Part shown: positions 43,681 through 52,726 of the stretch, piece after piece | How the letters are laid out: the number at the start of each line of letters is the position of its first letter | How positions within the stretch are numbered: the first letter of the stretch is position 1 | From: Streptomyces albus subsp. albus | Lineage (GTDB): Bacteria > Actinomycetota > Actinomycetes > Streptomycetales > Streptomycetaceae | DNA: 64,000 nt | Direction: 5' to 3' | Assembly: GCF_000725885.1 (NCBI RefSeq) | Contig: NZ_JODR01000038.1 | Location: 1-64,000 of the forward strand | The notes under the pieces: generated by a model | Database searches by the model: none | The model's input: only the letters and a program-made list of their open reading frames with translations | Told to the model about the DNA's origin: nothing | Position numbers and translations under genes: made by a program

Positions 43681-44640
43681 TCAGGCTGTAACCGCCTTCG
43701 TGAGCAACGTCAGGGCCGCACCCGGGAGTTCCCCCCGGTCCGCAGCCGCGCCGCTGAGCCAGTGCACCCTCGGGTCGCGCCGGAACCAGGAGTCCTGGCG
43801 GCGTGCGAAGCGCTTGGTGGCGCGGATTGTCGCCTCGCGTGCCTCCTGGAGGGTGCACTCCCCCGCCAGGGCGGCCAGCACCTGCTGGTAGCCCAGGGCA
43901 CGGGATGCCGTGCGCCCCTCTCGTAGGCCCTGCTTCTCCAGCTCGCGCACCTCGTCGACCAGTCCGGCCTCCCACATGACGTCCACGCGGCGGGCGATCC
44001 GCTCGTCCAGCTCCGGCCTGGCCACATCGACGCCTATCTGCACGGTGTCGTAGACGGCCTCGTGGCCCGGCAGGCTCGCGGTGAACGGCCGCCCTGTGAT
44101 CTCGATGACCTCCAGGGCGCGGACGATGCGCCGGCCGTTGCTCGGGAGGATGGCGCGGGCGGCCTCGGGGTCGGCCTCGGCCAGGCGGGCGTGCAGCGCA
44201 CCGGAGCCCTCCTGGGCCAGCTCGCCCTCCAGCCGGGCGCGTACCGCCGGGTCGGTGCCGGGGAACTCCATGGCGTCCAGTGCCCCGCGCACGTACAGCC
44301 CGGAGCCGCCGACCAGCACGGGTACCCGCCCTCGGGCCCGCAGCCTGTCGATCTCGGCACGGGCGAGCCGCTGGTACTCGGCGACGCTGGCCGCGACTGT
44401 GACGTCCCAGATGTCCAGCAGGTGGTGCGGGACGCCCTGCCGCTCCTCGACGGTCAGTTTGGCCGTGCCGATGTCCATGCCCCGGTAGAGCTGCATGGAG
44501 TCGGCGTTGATCACCTCGCCGCCCAGTGCGCGGGCGAGATGGACGCCCAGATCGGACTTGCCCGCCGCGGTGGGGCCGACGACGGCGACGACCGGTGGCG
44601 CGGACGAGGGGACGGACGGTTGCGGAGCTGCGGCGTTCAC
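43681..44640 (-). CDS. miaA: tRNA dimethylallyltransferase
   Basis: 319 residues. Transfers dimethylallyl to A37 of tRNAs reading UNN codons, the substrate for MiaB encoded 2.5 kb away. P-loop VVGPTAAGKSDLGVHLA (about 20-36), NADSMQLYRGMDIGTAK (about 45-61), PHHLLDIWDV (tRNA contact), VGGSGLYVRGALD, SNGRRIVRALEVIEITG, and C-terminal ATKRFARRQDSWFRRDP. GTG at 44640 without a clear ribosome site. The upstream 180 bp are shared with the divergent small acidic protein gene. Confidence 0.97.
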   Translation of the reverse strand: MNAAAPQPSVPSSAPPVVAVVGPTAAGKSDLGVHLARALGGEVINADSMQLYRGMDIGTAKLTVEERQGVPHHLLDIWDVTVAASVAEYQRLARAEIDRLRARGRVPVLVGGSGLYVRGALDAMEFPGTDPAVRARLEGELAQEGSGALHARLAEADPEAARAILPSNGRRIVRALEVIEITGRPFTASLPGHEAVYDTVQIGVDVARPELDERIARRVDVMWEAGLVDEVRELEKQGLREGRTASRALGYQQVLAALAGECTLQEAREATIRATKRFARRQDSWFRRDPRVHWLSGAAADRGELPGAALTLLTKAVTA

Positions 44641-44822
44641 GCGTCAAGTTTCGCAAACCGTCCTCCGCCTTCCCGAACGAGCGACGTGACGGACCGCGCC
44701 CGGGGTCGTTGCCCGTTGCGAGGTTCCGACAGCCGGTTTCCGCACCGGTGCCCCGGGGCGGCGCAATGGGACGCTCCGCAAGGCGCGGGATTTCGCCCAC
44801 ACGAGTACAGTCTGGAGTAGAT

Positions 44823-45215
44823 ATGGGCGTGTTTGCGAGGCTTCTCCGTCGTTCGTCCAGCAAGTCAACACAGGACACCTCCGATGCCACTCGCGCGGAG
44901 GAAACCGGTACCGCCCAGGCGGACTCCGTCGCGCGGGACGGCGAGGCCGGTGAGGGCGCGTCCGGCGGGGCCGGATCCGCCGAGGGGCGCACCCCGGAGG
45001 CCGGGGCCACCCGGGAGAGCCCGCCCGCCGCGGGCACCGCTGCGGAATCCGCCGAGTCCCGGGGCGCGGAACGCGCCGAGGGTGCTGCGGCGGAGGGTGC
45101 AGAGGGTGCCCCCGCGGCGCGCACCGAGCCGGCCGAGGGGTCTGTCGGCATTCCGAAGCAGCAGTCGGCCGAGGAGGCCGCGGACAGCGAGACCGGCGAC
45201 AACGCCCGCAAGTAG
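44823..45215 (+). CDS. Small acidic Glu/Ala-rich protein
   Basis: 130 residues; ATG at 44823 with GGAG upstream and TACAGT (possible -10) about 12 nt before that, so a very short leader. It begins MGVFARLLRRSSSKST, a short basic amphipathic helix. The rest is low-complexity Ala/Glu/Gly/Ser/Thr and strongly acidic, ending SETGDNARK. Similar Streptomyces proteins carry the legacy label 'gliding motility protein', for which I see no support. Presumably disordered; function unknown. Followed 43 nt later by the antitoxin-family gene on the same strand, with which it may form an operon. Confidence 0.7.
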   Translation: MGVFARLLRRSSSKSTQDTSDATRAEETGTAQADSVARDGEAGEGASGGAGSAEGRTPEAGATRESPPAAGTAAESAESRGAERAEGAAAEGAEGAPAARTEPAEGSVGIPKQQSAEEAADSETGDNARK

Positions 45216-45258
45216 ACCGTGCGGCCCGCCCGCACGGTCCGGCAGGAAGGCGACCGAG

Positions 45259-45549
45259 ATGGGCTTCATGGACAAGGTCAAGGGCATGCTCGGCCAGCAC
45301 GGCGACAAGGTGCAGCAGGGGCTGGACAAGGCCGCCAAGGCCGCCGACTCCAAGACCAAGGGCAAGTACCGCAGCCAGATCGACAGCGGCACCAAGAAGG
45401 CGAAGGAAGCCGCCCAGCGGATGGCCGACGAGCAGCGCCGTTCCGGCGGAGCGGGCGGTTCCGGCAGCGGCCCCAAGGGACCGGGGTCACCGGGCGGCGG
45501 CAGCGGCTCCGGCCCGACGGGCGGCACCGGCGGCGGCACCGGGACCTGA
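45259..45549 (+). CDS. Rv0909/MT0933-like antitoxin family protein
   Basis: 96 residues; ATG at 45259 (MGFMDKVKGMLGQHGDKVQQ) with GGAAGG upstream. The N-terminal 60 residues are the amphipathic helical domain of the Rv0909 family (MT0933_antitox): KVKGMLGQHGDKVQQGLDKA, AADSKTKGKYRSQIDSG, KAKEAAQRMADEQRR. The last 35 residues are a Gly/Ser/Pro-rich tail. In Mycobacterium the prototype pairs with a toxin (Rv0910-type, START-like fold); no such toxin gene is adjacent here, so it looks orphan and may have another role. Its 3' end overlaps the opposing dioxygenase-like frame by 63 nt. Confidence 0.82.
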   Translation: MGFMDKVKGMLGQHGDKVQQGLDKAAKAADSKTKGKYRSQIDSGTKKAKEAAQRMADEQRRSGGAGGSGSGPKGPGSPGGGSGSGPTGGTGGGTGT

Positions 45550-46341
45550 ACTCTCGGACCGCGCCCACCCCTGCGGCTCCGGACCTACGCCGTGAGCAGG
45601 CTCCCCGCGCGAACCGGACCGCCCCCTCCGGGGCGCCCGGAAGGCCGTCAGGCGGCCTCCCGGGCTGCCGTGCGACCCCGCGGACTCCGGCGGTCTCGTC
45701 GGCCCGCACAAGGGCGCTGTGCGTCTTTCCGCGGCGGGGCAGGAGCGGGCTTCCACACAACGGCGGGGGCGTACGCGTGCCGCAGCACCGTACGCCCCGG
45801 TGGTGTCGGCGGTTCCCAGGGCGCGCGCGGCCTGCGCGTCGAAAGCGGCGGCGCGGTCGTCGAAGTAACCGGGAGCCTTCAGGGTGCGGCAGTTGCTGCC
45901 GTCTCCCATCACGAGCAGGGCCACGCGGTCGGCGGCAGCAGCCAGCTCGCGGCCCGTCTCCACGCAGCGGGAGCGGGCCAGTGGTTCGCCGATCCCCAGC
46001 CCCTCCACGGGGCAACCGGTCCAGTCGGTGCGCTCCAGCAGCCAGGCGCCGACCGTGAGCGACGGGGGCAGTTCCCGTTTGGCCGGCTCGCCCTTGCCGA
46101 GGCTCACCTCCAGCGGGACACCGAACCCGGCGAACGACCCGCGCGCCCCTTGGGGGTGCGGGCCGCGCCCCGGCTGTTCGGCGGGGCCGATGACGTACAG
46201 CTGGTCCGGACGGGCAGCCGCCAGGACGCCGACGGCGTCGTAGCAGGCGGCACGGGCCGCGTCCATCTCGGGGGCGGCTCCGCCCGCGACCTCGGGCACC
46301 AGGAGCGGGGGACAGGGGCATACGGCTGCGGCGACAAGCAT
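45487..46341 (-). CDS. Class III extradiol dioxygenase subunit B-like protein, 3' end degraded
   Basis: 284-residue frame from ATG 46341 (MLVAAAVCPCPPLLVPEVAG). Residues 1-185 match a conserved actinobacterial LigB-like protein: GPAEQPGRGPHPQGARGSF, LPPSLTVGAWLL, GLGIGEPLA, RVALLVMGDGSNCRTLKAPG, AAAFDAQAARALGTAD. After that the expected C-terminal 50 or so residues (ending in a PYGVxYxVAxW-like strand) are missing. The frame instead runs through a strong hairpin (45766-45798) into an Arg/Pro-rich tail that overlaps the antitoxin gene on the other strand. An internal deletion or frameshift near 45790 is likely, so the protein may be non-functional. Enzymatic activity of the family is unproven. 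Confidence 0.65.
   Translation of the reverse strand: MLVAAAVCPCPPLLVPEVAGGAAPEMDAARAACYDAVGVLAAARPDQLYVIGPAEQPGRGPHPQGARGSFAGFGVPLEVSLGKGEPAKRELPPSLTVGAWLLERTDWTGCPVEGLGIGEPLARSRCVETGRELAAAADRVALLVMGDGSNCRTLKAPGYFDDRAAAFDAQAARALGTADTTGAYGAAARVRPRRCVEARSCPAAERRTAPLCGPTRPPESAGSHGSPGGRLTAFRAPRRGRSGSRGEPAHGVGPEPQGWARSESSGPGAAAGAARRAGAAAAAR
45766..45798. terminator. Strong hairpin inside or at the end of the dioxygenase-like gene
   Basis: Arms 45766-45775 plus 45777-45780 pair with 45785-45788 plus 45789-45798; 14 bp, one bulge, loop CGCA. Could be a terminator now lying inside the damaged frame. Confidence 0.55.
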
Positions 46342-46371
46342 GGCGCGCAGCTTAAGTGCCGCTTCGTCCAC

Positions 46372-47021
46372 TTCCCAGACTGCCCGCGCCGTGACTCACC
46401 CGCGCGTGCGAGAACCACGAAAACAGGTGACACGTGCGCCACAGACGCCGCACATGTGCGGCGGTCATCTCCCGCCCTCCCGGCAGGCGTTCGGCCGGGC
46501 TCCTGCGCTCGGCCGGCCCACGGGAGGCCCCCGTCACGGACCTCTGCGCCCCAGCAGACGGGCTTCCCAGCCGTCCGTTCCGGACGTCGAGGGCGCATGC
46601 CGGAGTAGGTGTGCTGGGCGCGCTCACGCCCGGAACAGGACGCCACGGAAGACCGGACGTCGCGGAGCGTCGGACGTCGAGCTCCGGGCGTCGGACGTCG
46701 GACATCGGTAAGGGCGTGGGCCGCCGACGAACGACGGCACACTCCGCCGGACCGGCCCCGCGACGCGACACCTTTCGACGAATGCGACAACCCGGACGCC
46801 GCCGCCCGACGGATGCGGCAAGCGGCGGAGCGGCGGAGTCCCTGGCAAGCGGGCCCCGGAGACCGACGGCGGCGCGGACACCGGTGGCCGGACCTGACCT
46901 GGCGGCGGGTACGCCACCGACGAAGCGCGGCATCGCGAACGCCCATGCTCGGTGCGAGGCCCGAATGTCCATGGACGGCCCGGCAGCACGCACCGGCCGT
47001 TGCCCAACCCGGCAACGCGCC
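46372..47021. other. Intergenic region with GGACGTCG repeats
   Basis: About 650 bp between miaB and the dioxygenase-like gene, on the same strand, without an acceptable gene. Four exact copies of GGACGTCG occur at 46582, 46655, 46672 and 46693, the last three within 46 bp, plus a degenerate fifth. Confidence 0.5.
46655..46700. repeat. Cluster of GGACGTCG direct repeats
   Basis: Three copies at 46655, 46672 and 46693 (start-to-start 17 and 21 bp), each containing the palindrome GACGTC. They lie upstream of the dioxygenase-like gene and could be an operator cluster. Confidence 0.5.
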
Positions 47022-47053
47022 CGCTCGCGCTGCCGGGCCCGGCAGCGCGAGCG
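47022..47053 (-). terminator. 32-bp perfect palindrome after miaB
   Basis: Uninterrupted 32-bp palindrome centred on GGGCCC, 51 nt past the miaB stop. As RNA it forms a long GC stem with minimal loop; most likely the miaB terminator. Confidence 0.75.
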
Positions 47054-47103
47054 CCGTCGGTACCGGCGCGGCCCGCCCGGCAGGCGCCGGAGGGGCGAGG
47101 AGG

Positions 47104-48630
47104 TCAGCCCAGGCCGCAGCCGCCGGTGGGTGCGGGCAGCGGCTCGGGGACGCCGACCTTCGGCAGACCGAGCAGCACACCCTTGCCCTGCTCCGCCGCG
47201 GGTGCCGCGTTGCGGCGCTCCCAGGCGTCGCCCGCACGGGTCCGGCGCACCGCCTTGGCGGGGCCTTCGGCGAGCAGGTGATGCGGGGCTGCGTAAGTGA
47301 CCTCGACCGTCACCATGTCGCCGGGCCGCACGGGCTCCTCGGGCCGGGTGAAGTGGACCAGGCGGTTGTCGGGCGCGCGCCCCGACAGCCGCTGGGTGGC
47401 GTCGTCCTTGCGGCCCTCACCTTCCGCGACCATCAGTTCCAGGGTGCGGCCGACCTGCTTCTTGTTCTCCTCCCAGGAGATCTCCTCCTGGAGGGCCACC
47501 AGGCGCTCGTAGCGTTCCTGGACGACCTCCTTGGGGATCTGGCCTTCCATCTCGGCGGCCGGCGTCCCGGGGCGCTTGCTGTACTGGAAGGTGAACGCCT
47601 GGGCGAACCGGGCCTCGCGCACGACGTGCAGCGTCTCCGCGAAGTCCTCCTCCGTCTCGCCGGGGAAGCCGACGATGATGTCGGTGGAGATGGCGGCCTC
47701 GGGGATGGCGGCGCGGACCTTCTCGATGATGTTGAGGAAGCGCTCCTGGCGGTAGGAGCGGCGCATCGCCTTCAGGACCCGCGAGGAGCCGGACTGGAGC
47801 GGCATGTGGAGCTGCGGCATCACGTTGGGCGTCTCGGCCATGGCGGCGATGACGTCATCGGTGAAGTCGCGGGGGTGCGGCGAGGTGAACCGGACGCGCT
47901 CCAGCCCTTCGATGCGTCCGCAGGCGCGCAGCAGTTTGCTGAACGCCTCCCGGTCGCCGATGTCGGAGCCGTAGGCGTTGACGTTCTGTCCGAGCAGGGT
48001 GATCTCGGTGACGCCTTCGTCGACCAGTGCCTCGATCTCGGCGAGGATGTCGCCGGGCCGGCGGTCCTTCTCCTTGCCGCGCAGCTGGGGGACGATGCAG
48101 AAGGTGCAGGTGTTGTTGCACCCGACGGAGATGGAGACCCAGGCCGCGTACGCGCTCTCCCGGCGGGTGGGCAGCGTGGAGGGGAACGCTTCCAGGGACT
48201 CGGCGATCTCGACCTGTGCCTCGTCGCGCAGCCGGGCCCGCTCCAGCAGGACGGGGAGCTTGCCGACGTTGTGGGTGCCGAAGACGACGTCCACCCAGGG
48301 CGCCTTCTTCACGATGGTGTCGCGGTCCTTCTGCGCCAGGCAGCCGCCGACCGCGATCTGCATGCCGGGACGGGCTGCCTTCTTGGGGGCGAGCTGGCCG
48401 AGGTTGCCGTAGAGGCGGTTGTCGGCGTTCTCGCGGACCGCGCAGGTGTTGAAGACGATCACGTCGGCGGCGTCGGCTCCCTGGGGCGCGCGCACATATC
48501 CGGCGTCCTCCAGGAGGCCCGCCATCCGCTCGGAGTCATGGACGTTCATCTGACACCCGAAGGTGCGCACCTCGTACGTCCCCTTGACGCCTTGGACGTC
48601 CACTGCCTGACTCCGGTCGCTACTGCTCAT
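47104..48630 (-). CDS. miaB: tRNA-2-methylthio-N6-dimethylallyladenosine synthase
   Basis: 508 residues; ATG at 48630 ([17 protein letters not shown]). Radical-SAM methylthiotransferase acting after MiaA on A37. The N-terminal UPF0004 domain has three cysteines for the auxiliary Fe-S cluster ([27 protein letters not shown]). The radical SAM motif is [11 protein letters not shown] (CxxxCxxC). [26 protein letters not shown] and [18 protein letters not shown] are family blocks. A C-terminal TRAM domain is followed by a Gly/Ala-rich end. A 32-bp palindrome follows the stop. Monocistronic. Confidence 0.97.
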   Translation of the reverse strand: MSSSDRSQAVDVQGVKGTYEVRTFGCQMNVHDSERMAGLLEDAGYVRAPQGADAADVIVFNTCAVRENADNRLYGNLGQLAPKKAARPGMQIAVGGCLAQKDRDTIVKKAPWVDVVFGTHNVGKLPVLLERARLRDEAQVEIAESLEAFPSTLPTRRESAYAAWVSISVGCNNTCTFCIVPQLRGKEKDRRPGDILAEIEALVDEGVTEITLLGQNVNAYGSDIGDREAFSKLLRACGRIEGLERVRFTSPHPRDFTDDVIAAMAETPNVMPQLHMPLQSGSSRVLKAMRRSYRQERFLNIIEKVRAAIPEAAISTDIIVGFPGETEEDFAETLHVVREARFAQAFTFQYSKRPGTPAAEMEGQIPKEVVQERYERLVALQEEISWEENKKQVGRTLELMVAEGEGRKDDATQRLSGRAPDNRLVHFTRPEEPVRPGDMVTVEVTYAAPHHLLAEGPAKAVRRTRAGDAWERRNAAPAAEQGKGVLLGLPKVGVPEPLPAPTGGCGLG

Positions 48631-48714
48631 GCGACAAGGGTAGGCGTTCCGCCGGACGCCCTCCGCCTCGCCGGAGGGCATCGCCGGATCACCGCGGGAG
48701 CACTGTGACGCAGT

Positions 48715-49266
48715 TCACTGTGCGTACCGGGGGGCGGGCCCGTCCAGGGGCAGCCGCAGTGTGGCCCACACCGCGTTCCCGGCGGTCATCGTGGAGCGGC
48801 GCACGCCCCAGTCGGCGGCGAGCGCGGCCACGATGCACAGCCCGCGCCCGCTCTCGTCCCCGGCCTCGCTGCGCTTCAGGTGCGGGCATTCGTCGCCCTC
48901 GGAGGGGTCGTGCACCTCGATGCGGAGCAGTGCTCCCCTGGAGGTGCCCCGGGGGGCCACGGCGGCGCGGCACAGGAGTTCAGCGTCGGGCAGACAGCGG
49001 GTGTGGACGACGGCGTTGGTGGTCAGTTCGGAGAGCAGGAGGACGGCGTCGTCGGCCGTCTCCTCGGGTATCGGCGGGTCGTGCGGCTGCCCGAGCCACC
49101 GGGTGAAGGCGGCACGGGCGCGGGCGATGTTCCGTTCCCGGGCGGGGATGCTGAGCTGCCAGCCGGCGTGTGCGGTACGCGCGGCCGGTGCGGTCGGATC
49201 ACAGGTGCTTCCCGAGAGGGGGGCGGTGGTGGCTGCGGATTCCCTGCGGGCGGGGGCGGCGTACAC
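48715..49266 (-). CDS. Anti-sigma regulatory factor-type ATP-binding protein (HATPase_c_2)
   Basis: 183 residues; GTG at 49266 (VYAAPARRESAATTAP) with GGAAGG about 9 nt upstream. GHKL ATPase fold of the RsbW/SpoIIAB type: N box LLLSELTTNAVVHTRC (about 78-93), G1/G2 region IEVHDPSEGDE and SGRGLCIVAALAADWG, and end NAVWATLRLPL. Streptomycetes carry dozens of these; partners are anti-anti-sigma factors or sigma factors, none of which is adjacent, so the target is unknown. Divergent from the TAXI protein gene across 213 bp. Confidence 0.88.
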   Translation of the reverse strand: MYAAPARRESAATTAPLSGSTCDPTAPAARTAHAGWQLSIPARERNIARARAAFTRWLGQPHDPPIPEETADDAVLLLSELTTNAVVHTRCLPDAELLCRAAVAPRGTSRGALLRIEVHDPSEGDECPHLKRSEAGDESGRGLCIVAALAADWGVRRSTMTAGNAVWATLRLPLDGPAPRYAQ

Positions 49267-49479
49267 GTGGGGGCGCCTTCCGTCGGGCTGGTCGCGGCCG
49301 GGGGCGCGGGCCGCGACGCATGGTCTGCCCGTCACTATGGCCCCTGCTGTTCCACTCAGCAAGCGACAGTGTGAAATTTGCACTTCGTCGCTACCACCGC
49401 TCCCGCAGCCTCCATGCAGGAGCGGGGATGTGACCCCCGCCACTCCCCCGCCGCCTGGGGGCTGGCAGTATCCCCTTCC

Positions 49480-50511
49480 ATGGCCAGTCTGCGTGCGCGA
49501 ACGGCGTCCTCCTCCCTGCTGGCCCGCGGGCTGGGTGCCGGACGACGGCGCCTCGTGTGGGTGGCCGCCGTCATCCTGGTGGTGTGCGGGCTGCTCGCGT
49601 GGTGGCTGCTGCCCTCCCCCGCGCCCTCGCCCAGCGGACGGATCACCTTCGCCACGGGCGTCCGTACCGGCGTGTACGAGCGTTACGGCAGCCTCTTGAA
49701 GCACCGGCTGTCCCGCGACCTGCCCAAGGTGCGGCTGACGTTGCAGAGGAGCCAGGGCTCGGTGCAGAACGTGGCACGGGTGGCGTCCGGGAAGGCCGAC
49801 TTCACTATCACCGCCTCCGACGCCCTGGCCGCCTACCAGGAGGACGGCGGCAAGGACGCCTCCCGCATCCGTGCGTGCGCGCGGCTGTACGACGACTACA
49901 TGCATCTGGTGGTGCCCAGGGACTCCCCCGTCAACAGCGCCAAGGACCTCAAGGGCCTGCGGGTGGGGGTCGGCGAGGCGCACTCGGGGGTGTGGCTGGT
50001 GACCAACCGGCTGCTCAAGGCCGCCGGACTGGACATGGACCACGACATCCACCCGGTGCGGGAGGGCATCGACCGGATGCCGAAGCTGCTGGCCGAAGGG
50101 AAACTGGACGCGTTCTTCTGGTCGGGCGGGCTGCCGACGAACGCCGTCGAACGGCTGGCGGAGCGCACCGACATCCGCCTGGTCCAGCTGGGCGATCTGC
50201 TGCCCAGGCTGCACGAGCAGGGGCGCAAATCGCGGTACTACCGTGCCGCCGTCATGGCGCCGGACGCCTACCCCACGGTGCAGCGCGGCCGGTCGGTCAA
50301 GACGCTCGCCATCGCCAACCTGCTGGTGACCACCGACCGTACGGAAGCCGATCTGACGGAAGGCGTCACCCGCTCGGTCATCAAGAGCAGGGACCAGATA
50401 GGGCGTGAGGTGCACGCCGCGCAGAAGGTGGATCTGCGCACCGCCATCTACACCGACCCCGTGCCGCTGCACGAGGGCGCACGGCGCTACTACCGGTCCG
50501 TCAAGCCCTGA
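49480..50511 (+). CDS. TAXI-family solute-binding protein, membrane-anchored
   Basis: 343 residues. ATG at 49480 (MASLRARTASSSLLA) chosen by homologue-like N-terminus; no ribosome site. A single membrane anchor (RLVWVAAVILVVCGLLAWWL, about 27-46) precedes the binding domain: ITFATGVRTGVYERYG (TAXI ligand loop), NVARVASGKADFTI, LYDDYMHLVVPRDSP, GLRVGVGEAHSGVWL, DAFFWSGGLPTNAV. TAXI proteins normally deliver glutamate or C4-like acids to TRAP permeases, but no DctQ/DctM gene is present. It ends 6 nt from the convergent stop of the sensor kinase gene. Together with GluK/GluR and GluABCD this suggests a glutamate co-receptor rather than a transporter part. Confidence 0.88.
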   Translation: MASLRARTASSSLLARGLGAGRRRLVWVAAVILVVCGLLAWWLLPSPAPSPSGRITFATGVRTGVYERYGSLLKHRLSRDLPKVRLTLQRSQGSVQNVARVASGKADFTITASDALAAYQEDGGKDASRIRACARLYDDYMHLVVPRDSPVNSAKDLKGLRVGVGEAHSGVWLVTNRLLKAAGLDMDHDIHPVREGIDRMPKLLAEGKLDAFFWSGGLPTNAVERLAERTDIRLVQLGDLLPRLHEQGRKSRYYRAAVMAPDAYPTVQRGRSVKTLAIANLLVTTDRTEADLTEGVTRSVIKSRDQIGREVHAAQKVDLRTAIYTDPVPLHEGARRYYRSVKP

Positions 50512-50517
50512 CCGCTC

Positions 50518-51969
50518 CTACTGCGCGGCGGTCGCCTCTCCCGGCGGGCCGGCCGCCGGCGCGCTCCTCGGCACGGAGATCAGCACCCGCAGCCCCTGCG
50601 GAGTGTTGTGCGCGAAGGACAGTCCCGCACCGCTTCCGGCGAGCAGGGCCCGGGTGATGGACAGACCCAGCCCCGACCCCGAGACGTTCTGGTGACGGCT
50701 GCTGCGCCAGAACCGGTCGCCCACACGCTCCAGCTCCTCGTCCGTCAGCCCGGGGCCGCCGTCGGCCGTCTCGACCGTCACCCGGTCGCCCTCCGCGCGG
50801 ACGAGTACGGTGACGGCGCTGCCGCGCGGGGTGAACTTCACCGCGTTGTCGACGACGGCGTCCAGCGCGCTGGAGAGCGCCACGGGATCGGCCCACCCGG
50901 TGGCCGCCGTCTGGCCGGCGAACGTCAGCTCCACGCCCCGCTGCTCGGCGCTGGGCCGCCAGGCGGCGACCCGTTCGGCGGCGACCTCGGCGACATCCGT
51001 GAGCACGACGTGCGAGGCGTCGGTGTGCTCGGCCGTCGCCAGGTCCAGAAGATCGTCCAGGACCCGCGCGAGCCGCTTGCCCTCGGCCCGTACGGAGGCC
51101 ATCTCCTCGTTCCCCTCGGGCAGCTCCAGAGCGAGCAGTTCGATGCGCAGCAGCAGCGCCGAGAGAGGGTTGCGCAACTGATGGGAGGCGTCGGCGACGA
51201 ACGCGCGCTGCTGCTCCAGCGCGCTCTCCACGTTGCCCGCCATCTCGTTGAAGGAGTGCGCCAGCCGGCGCAGCTCCGGCGGGCCCGCGGAGGCGACCAC
51301 ACGGGAGGTGAATTTTCCGGTGGCGATCTCATGGGTGGCCCGGTCCAGGGTCCGTACCGGCTTGAGCACCCATCCGGTCAGCCGCAGCGCCGCGCCGAGT
51401 GCCAGCAGCATGGCCGCGGACTCGCCCAGTGCCACGACCAGCCAGTCCCGCAGGATCCGCGAACGCAGCTGGCCGGTGGGCGAGTCGGTCAGGACGACGG
51501 CCGCCACGTCACCGTCCCGGATCACCGGGGAGGCGACCGCGATACGGCCGTCCCGCTGCCAGGGCCACACCTGGGGCGGATCGTGGCTGCGCCGTCCGGC
51601 CAGTGCCTCGGCGAAGGCCCGCGCCCCGTCCGGCCGGGCCGCGCCCTGGCTCTCGCCGTCGCCGGGGACGCGCCAGCCGCCGGGTGAGGCGGCCATGGTG
51701 CGTTTGTCCCGGTAGAAGACGCCGGCGCGGATGCCGTACACGTCGTGGTACCGGTCCAGTTCGCGCTGGAGGGTGGCGCGGCGTTCGTCCGGCTGGCTCG
51801 TGGAGGTGACGAACTGGGCGAGCGAGGCGAACCGTGCCGTATCGTCGATGCGGTCGACCACGACGTTCTGCTGCTCGGCCTGCGCCTGGCTGACGGCGAG
51901 GGGGAAGCCGAGCGCCAGCAGGATCCCGGCGAGCAGGATGATCAGAAGCGGTAGGAGGCGGCTGCGCAC
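50518..51969 (-). CDS. gluK: Sensor histidine kinase GluK
   Basis: 483 residues; GTG at 51969. TM1 LLPLLIILLAGILLALGFPL, extracytoplasmic sensor region about 30-165, TM2 WLVVALGESAAMLLALGAAL, then HAMP (KPVRTLDRATHEIATGKFTS), HisKA with phospho-His in ADASHQLRNPLSALL, and HATPase N box LDAVVDNAVKFTP, GGPGL and GSGLGLSITRALL. Downstream partner of the response regulator gene (25-nt gap). Position next to gluABCD matches the GluR-GluK system reported to sense glutamate in S. coelicolor; the glutamate assignment rests on this synteny. Confidence 0.9.
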   Translation of the reverse strand: MRSRLLPLLIILLAGILLALGFPLAVSQAQAEQQNVVVDRIDDTARFASLAQFVTSTSQPDERRATLQRELDRYHDVYGIRAGVFYRDKRTMAASPGGWRVPGDGESQGAARPDGARAFAEALAGRRSHDPPQVWPWQRDGRIAVASPVIRDGDVAAVVLTDSPTGQLRSRILRDWLVVALGESAAMLLALGAALRLTGWVLKPVRTLDRATHEIATGKFTSRVVASAGPPELRRLAHSFNEMAGNVESALEQQRAFVADASHQLRNPLSALLLRIELLALELPEGNEEMASVRAEGKRLARVLDDLLDLATAEHTDASHVVLTDVAEVAAERVAAWRPSAEQRGVELTFAGQTAATGWADPVALSSALDAVVDNAVKFTPRGSAVTVLVRAEGDRVTVETADGGPGLTDEELERVGDRFWRSSRHQNVSGSGLGLSITRALLAGSGAGLSFAHNTPQGLRVLISVPRSAPAAGPPGEATAAQ

Positions 51970-51994
51970 TGTGGTCCCGGACGGTCCTGGCTCG

Positions 51995-52726
51995 TCAGAC
52001 GCCCTGCGCGGCCATGCGGTAGCCGACGCCGCGCACGGTCTCTATGAGGGTCGGCCGCTGGAGCTTGGAGCGCAGCGAGGCGACGTGCACCTCCAGCGTG
52101 CGCCCGGTGCCCTCCCAACTGGTGCGCCACACCTCGCTGATGATCTGCTCGCGGCGGAAGACGACTCCGGGGCGCTGAGCGAGAAGGGCCAGCAGATCGA
52201 ACTCCTTACGGGTGAGCGCCACCGGTGCACCGTCGACGCTCACCGTGCGGGTGGGCAGCTCGATGATGACGGCGCCCAGGCGGATCGTGCCGGGCTGCTC
52301 CGTACCGTTGCGGCCGGGCAGCGGGTGCTCGCCCGTGCTCTGGCCGTCCTCCCCCGCGGAGCGGCGGCTGACGGCGTGGATACGGGCGAGGAGTTCCCCC
52401 ATGTCGTACGGCTTGACAACATAGTCGTCGGCGCCCAGGTTGAGCCCGTGTATCCGGGAGCGGACGTCCGCGCGGGCGGTCACCATGATGACCGGGGTCG
52501 CACTGGTGCGGCGGATCCGGCCGCACACCTCGAAGCCGTCCTGGTCGGGCAGGCCCAGATCGAGGAGCACCACGGCGTAGCCCGCCCCCTCCCCTCCGCC
52601 GACCAGCAGTTCCTGGAGTGCCTCGGCGCCGCTGCGTACGTGGGTGACGTCGAAACCGTGCCGCTTCAGTACGGCGGAGAGTGCGGCGGCGACCCGGTTG
52701 TCGTCCTCGACGAGCAGCAGTTTCAC
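51995..52726 (-). CDS. gluR: OmpR/PhoB-type response regulator GluR
   Basis: 243 residues; GTG at 52726 (VKLLLVEDDNRV) with GGAGGG upstream. Receiver domain: acidic pocket VEDD (about 7-9), phospho-Asp in VVLLDLGLPDQDG (about 58), Thr in IMVTARAD and Lys in VVKPYDMGE. A linker of about 35 residues leads to a winged-helix domain (ALTRKEFDLLALLAQRPGVV, TSWEGTGRTLEVHVASLRSK, ETVRGVGYRM). Divergent from gluA; in S. coelicolor GluR activates gluABCD in response to glutamate. The shared 285-bp region should hold its binding site; I did not identify repeats with confidence. Confidence 0.9.
   Translation of the reverse strand: MKLLLVEDDNRVAAALSAVLKRHGFDVTHVRSGAEALQELLVGGGEGAGYAVVLLDLGLPDQDGFEVCGRIRRTSATPVIMVTARADVRSRIHGLNLGADDYVVKPYDMGELLARIHAVSRRSAGEDGQSTGEHPLPGRNGTEQPGTIRLGAVIIELPTRTVSVDGAPVALTRKEFDLLALLAQRPGVVFRREQIISEVWRTSWEGTGRTLEVHVASLRSKLQRPTLIETVRGVGYRMAAQGV

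Noticed and set aside
44823..45215. 'Gliding motility protein' label for the small acidic protein
   Set aside because: Inherited database label; low-complexity sequence shows nothing specific to motility.
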